Positions 63,031 to 64,000 of a stretch of DNA of 64,000 bases are shown here, piece by piece. The stretch comes from Flavobacterium sp. Root186 (lineage in GTDB: Bacteria; Bacteroidota; Bacteroidia; Flavobacteriales; Flavobacteriaceae): NCBI RefSeq assembly GCF_001428525.1, contig NZ_LMHW01000011.1:419362-483361 (forward strand), in the 5' to 3' direction. Made by a program: the position numbers and the translations under genes. Under the pieces are notes generated by a model, which was not told the DNA's origin, searched no databases, and saw nothing but the letters and a program-made list of their open reading frames with translations. How positions within the stretch are numbered: the first letter of the stretch is position 1; each line of letters begins with the position of its first letter.

Positions 63031-63431
63031 TGACATCAAAAATAACCTACTTAGGCGATTTAAGAACAAGTTCAATACATATACAATCTGGAAGTGAAAT
63101 CATTTCTGATGCACCTCTTGATAATAACGGAAAAGGTGAAGCTTTTTCTCCAACAGATACAGTTGCAAATGCTTTAGCAAGCTGTATGTTTACAATTATG
63201 GGAATTAAAGCCCGTGATTTAAACGTAGATTTAGTGGATTCAACAGCCGAAGTAACTAAAGTTATGAATGCAGAACCAAGAAGAATTGGTGCAATCGAAG
63301 TTGTTTTTGAACTGAAGAGCAATGCCGATGAAAAAAGCAAAATAATCTTAGAACGTGCGGCAATGACTTGTCCGGTATTTTTGAGCTTAAGTTCAGAAAT
63401 AGAAAAGAATGTAACTTTCAATTGGAAATAA
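63030..63431 (+). CDS. OsmC family peroxidase-like protein
   Basis: Protein of 133 residues of the OsmC/Ohr family. The two catalytic Cys are visible as NALASCMFTIMGIKARDL and AAMTCPVFLSLSS. It reduces organic hydroperoxides with a thiol. LGDLRTSSIHIQSGSEIISD is the typical start. Translationally coupled to the LysM-binding protein gene by a shared base; terminated just after. Confidence 0.92.
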   Translation: MTSKITYLGDLRTSSIHIQSGSEIISDAPLDNNGKGEAFSPTDTVANALASCMFTIMGIKARDLNVDLVDSTAEVTKVMNAEPRRIGAIEVVFELKSNADEKSKIILERAAMTCPVFLSLSSEIEKNVTFNWK

Positions 63432-63451
63432 TTTTTAGTAGAATATATTTT

Positions 63452-63480
63452 AAAAGCCGTCAATATTGACGGTTTTTTTA
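63452..63480 (+). terminator. Terminator after the OsmC gene
   Basis: Hairpin aaaagccgtcaa / ttgacggtttttt with T-run. Confidence 0.83.
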
Positions 63481-63527
63481 TGAATTTCTAATAATTGAAA
63501 AAATTAACAAAATATTCATATCAAATT

Positions 63528-63559
63528 TTGGTTCTTAAGTGTAATATGAAGTATCTTTG
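63528..63559 (+). promoter_or_regulatory. Promoter of nagB
   Basis: TTG at 63528-63530 and TATCTTTG at 63552-63559, spaced 21 bases, an ideal Bacteroidota -33/-7 pair. Predicted start of transcription is near 63566. Confidence 0.78.
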
Positions 63560-63565
63560 CTTTGC

Positions 63566-63854
63566 AAAAAATACGCATTTTTATGCAAAAATAATGCAAT
63601 GCTAAAAAAGTGAAAACGAGAATCGCTTTTTCAATATTATTTGGAATCTCTAAGTGAGATAAAAATGATATTCCAAATTCTACCCTAAATCAATAATTTA
63701 AATTTTGTTGTATTCCATTTATAAAGGTTTTATCTTTATATGATGTTGAATGCTATTGTTTTAGCAAGACTTTAACTTGCTTTTTTGCGATGTAAAATAA
63801 AATTTTCAGGCTTAAAGCCGATATATAATCCGAAGAATAAAAAAAAACTATATC
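63566..63854 (+). promoter_or_regulatory. Long untranslated leader before nagB
   Basis: About 290 bases from the predicted start of transcription to the nagB codon hold no gene. Structure hints: ttggaat...attccaa (63638-63677) as a hairpin around a loop containing aatctctaagtgagat, gcatttttatgcaaaaat-type self-complementary words (63580-63602), and a T-rich hairpin-like run near 63755-63785. Could be a regulatory leader or could reflect a second promoter closer to the gene. Confidence 0.4.
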
Positions 63855-64000
63855 ATGTTAAAAAGTAAAATAGACAAAGCAACCGGTTTTGAAAAGCGCT
63901 TCGAAAACATCAACACCGTTGTTTTTGAAAATTCAGGAGAAGCTTCAAAAGCTGTTGCACAGGAAATTGCAGCTTTAATCCAGTCGAAACAAAAAGAAAA
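63855..64000 (+). CDS. nagB: Glucosamine-6-phosphate deaminase NagB (N-terminus; truncated by the window)
   Basis: The first 48 codons are visible: MLKSKIDKATGFEKRFENIN, then TVVFENSGEASKAVAQEIAA, LIQSKQKEK. This matches the N-terminus of flavobacterial NagB as I remember it. The enzyme turns glucosamine 6-phosphate into fructose 6-phosphate plus ammonia, linking chitin or amino-sugar use to glycolysis. Most of the gene lies beyond the right edge, so catalytic residues are not visible. It has its own promoter and a long leader. Confidence 0.72.
   Translation, partial: MLKSKIDKATGFEKRFENINTVVFENSGEASKAVAQEIAALIQSKQKE

Noticed and set aside
1..64000. tRNA, rRNA, insertion sequence or prophage genes
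   Set aside because: No tRNA-like cloverleaf, rRNA-like sequence, transposase, integrase or phage gene recognised on either strand.

Overview
The window looks like chromosomal DNA from a Flavobacterium or a close relative (Bacteroidota, Flavobacteriaceae). The DNA is A+T-rich. Genes rarely have a Shine-Dalgarno sequence, and several carry the Bacteroidota -7 promoter box TAnnTTTG. Diagnostic genes include gliding lipoprotein gldI, a type IX secretion (T9SS) sorting-domain protein, DUF5723/TSP3/OmpA porin-like protein, GSIII glutamine synthetase, fused IcmF mutase, two cyclophilin-FKBP fusions and a GH92 mannosidase. I found no rRNA, tRNA, CRISPR, transposase or phage genes.

Layout. 0-5 kb is a stress and signalling block, all leftward: a truncated beta-barrel protein, a DUF4142 lipoprotein, an AraC regulator/response regulator/CHASE3 histidine kinase operon, CsbD and Dps. 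5-12 kb runs rightward: OmpA-like protein, pyrF, a BtuF-like protein and katA, with a twin small-RNA-like repeat just before katA. 12-16.5 kb is leftward: purU, DUF4197 and Coa1-family proteins, a small unknown and an L,D-transpeptidase. 16.7-20.2 kb is icmF.

20.4-30 kb is the most accessory-looking stretch. It holds an A+T-rich DUF900 hydrolase, a tandem family of small secreted proteins (three intact, one frameshifted) with a shared upstream element also found before an adjacent AraC regulator, an esterase, a collagen-like lipoprotein and a T9SS cargo protein. 30-41 kb returns to housekeeping: TerC-type protein, divergent GSII and GSIII glutamine synthetases, a PurM-type enzyme, a GNAT acetyltransferase and GH92. 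41-56 kb is almost entirely leftward: M61 peptidase, TIGR03643 protein, sterol desaturase family protein, an envelope/osmotic trio (DoxX-like, aquaporin, GlsB), EamA transporter, the nrnA-like/gldI/PPIase operon, rhomboid protease, ClC-type channel, RidA and the CbpA-CbpM co-chaperone pair. 56-64 kb is rightward: a secreted unknown, guaA, two LysM envelope proteins, OsmC and the start of nagB behind a long leader.

Working together. Peroxide and stress protection is spread over dps, katA, OsmC, CsbD, GlsB and DUF4142. Envelope and gliding biogenesis is served by gldI, the PPIases, the LysM proteins and the L,D-transpeptidase. Nucleotide and nitrogen metabolism is served by pyrF, purU, purM, guaA, glnA, glnN and nagB. 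Many larger gaps hold short palindromic repeats of several unrelated families, including six REP-like units with a GTAG foot. All functional calls rest on reading translations and motifs by eye; no database search was run.
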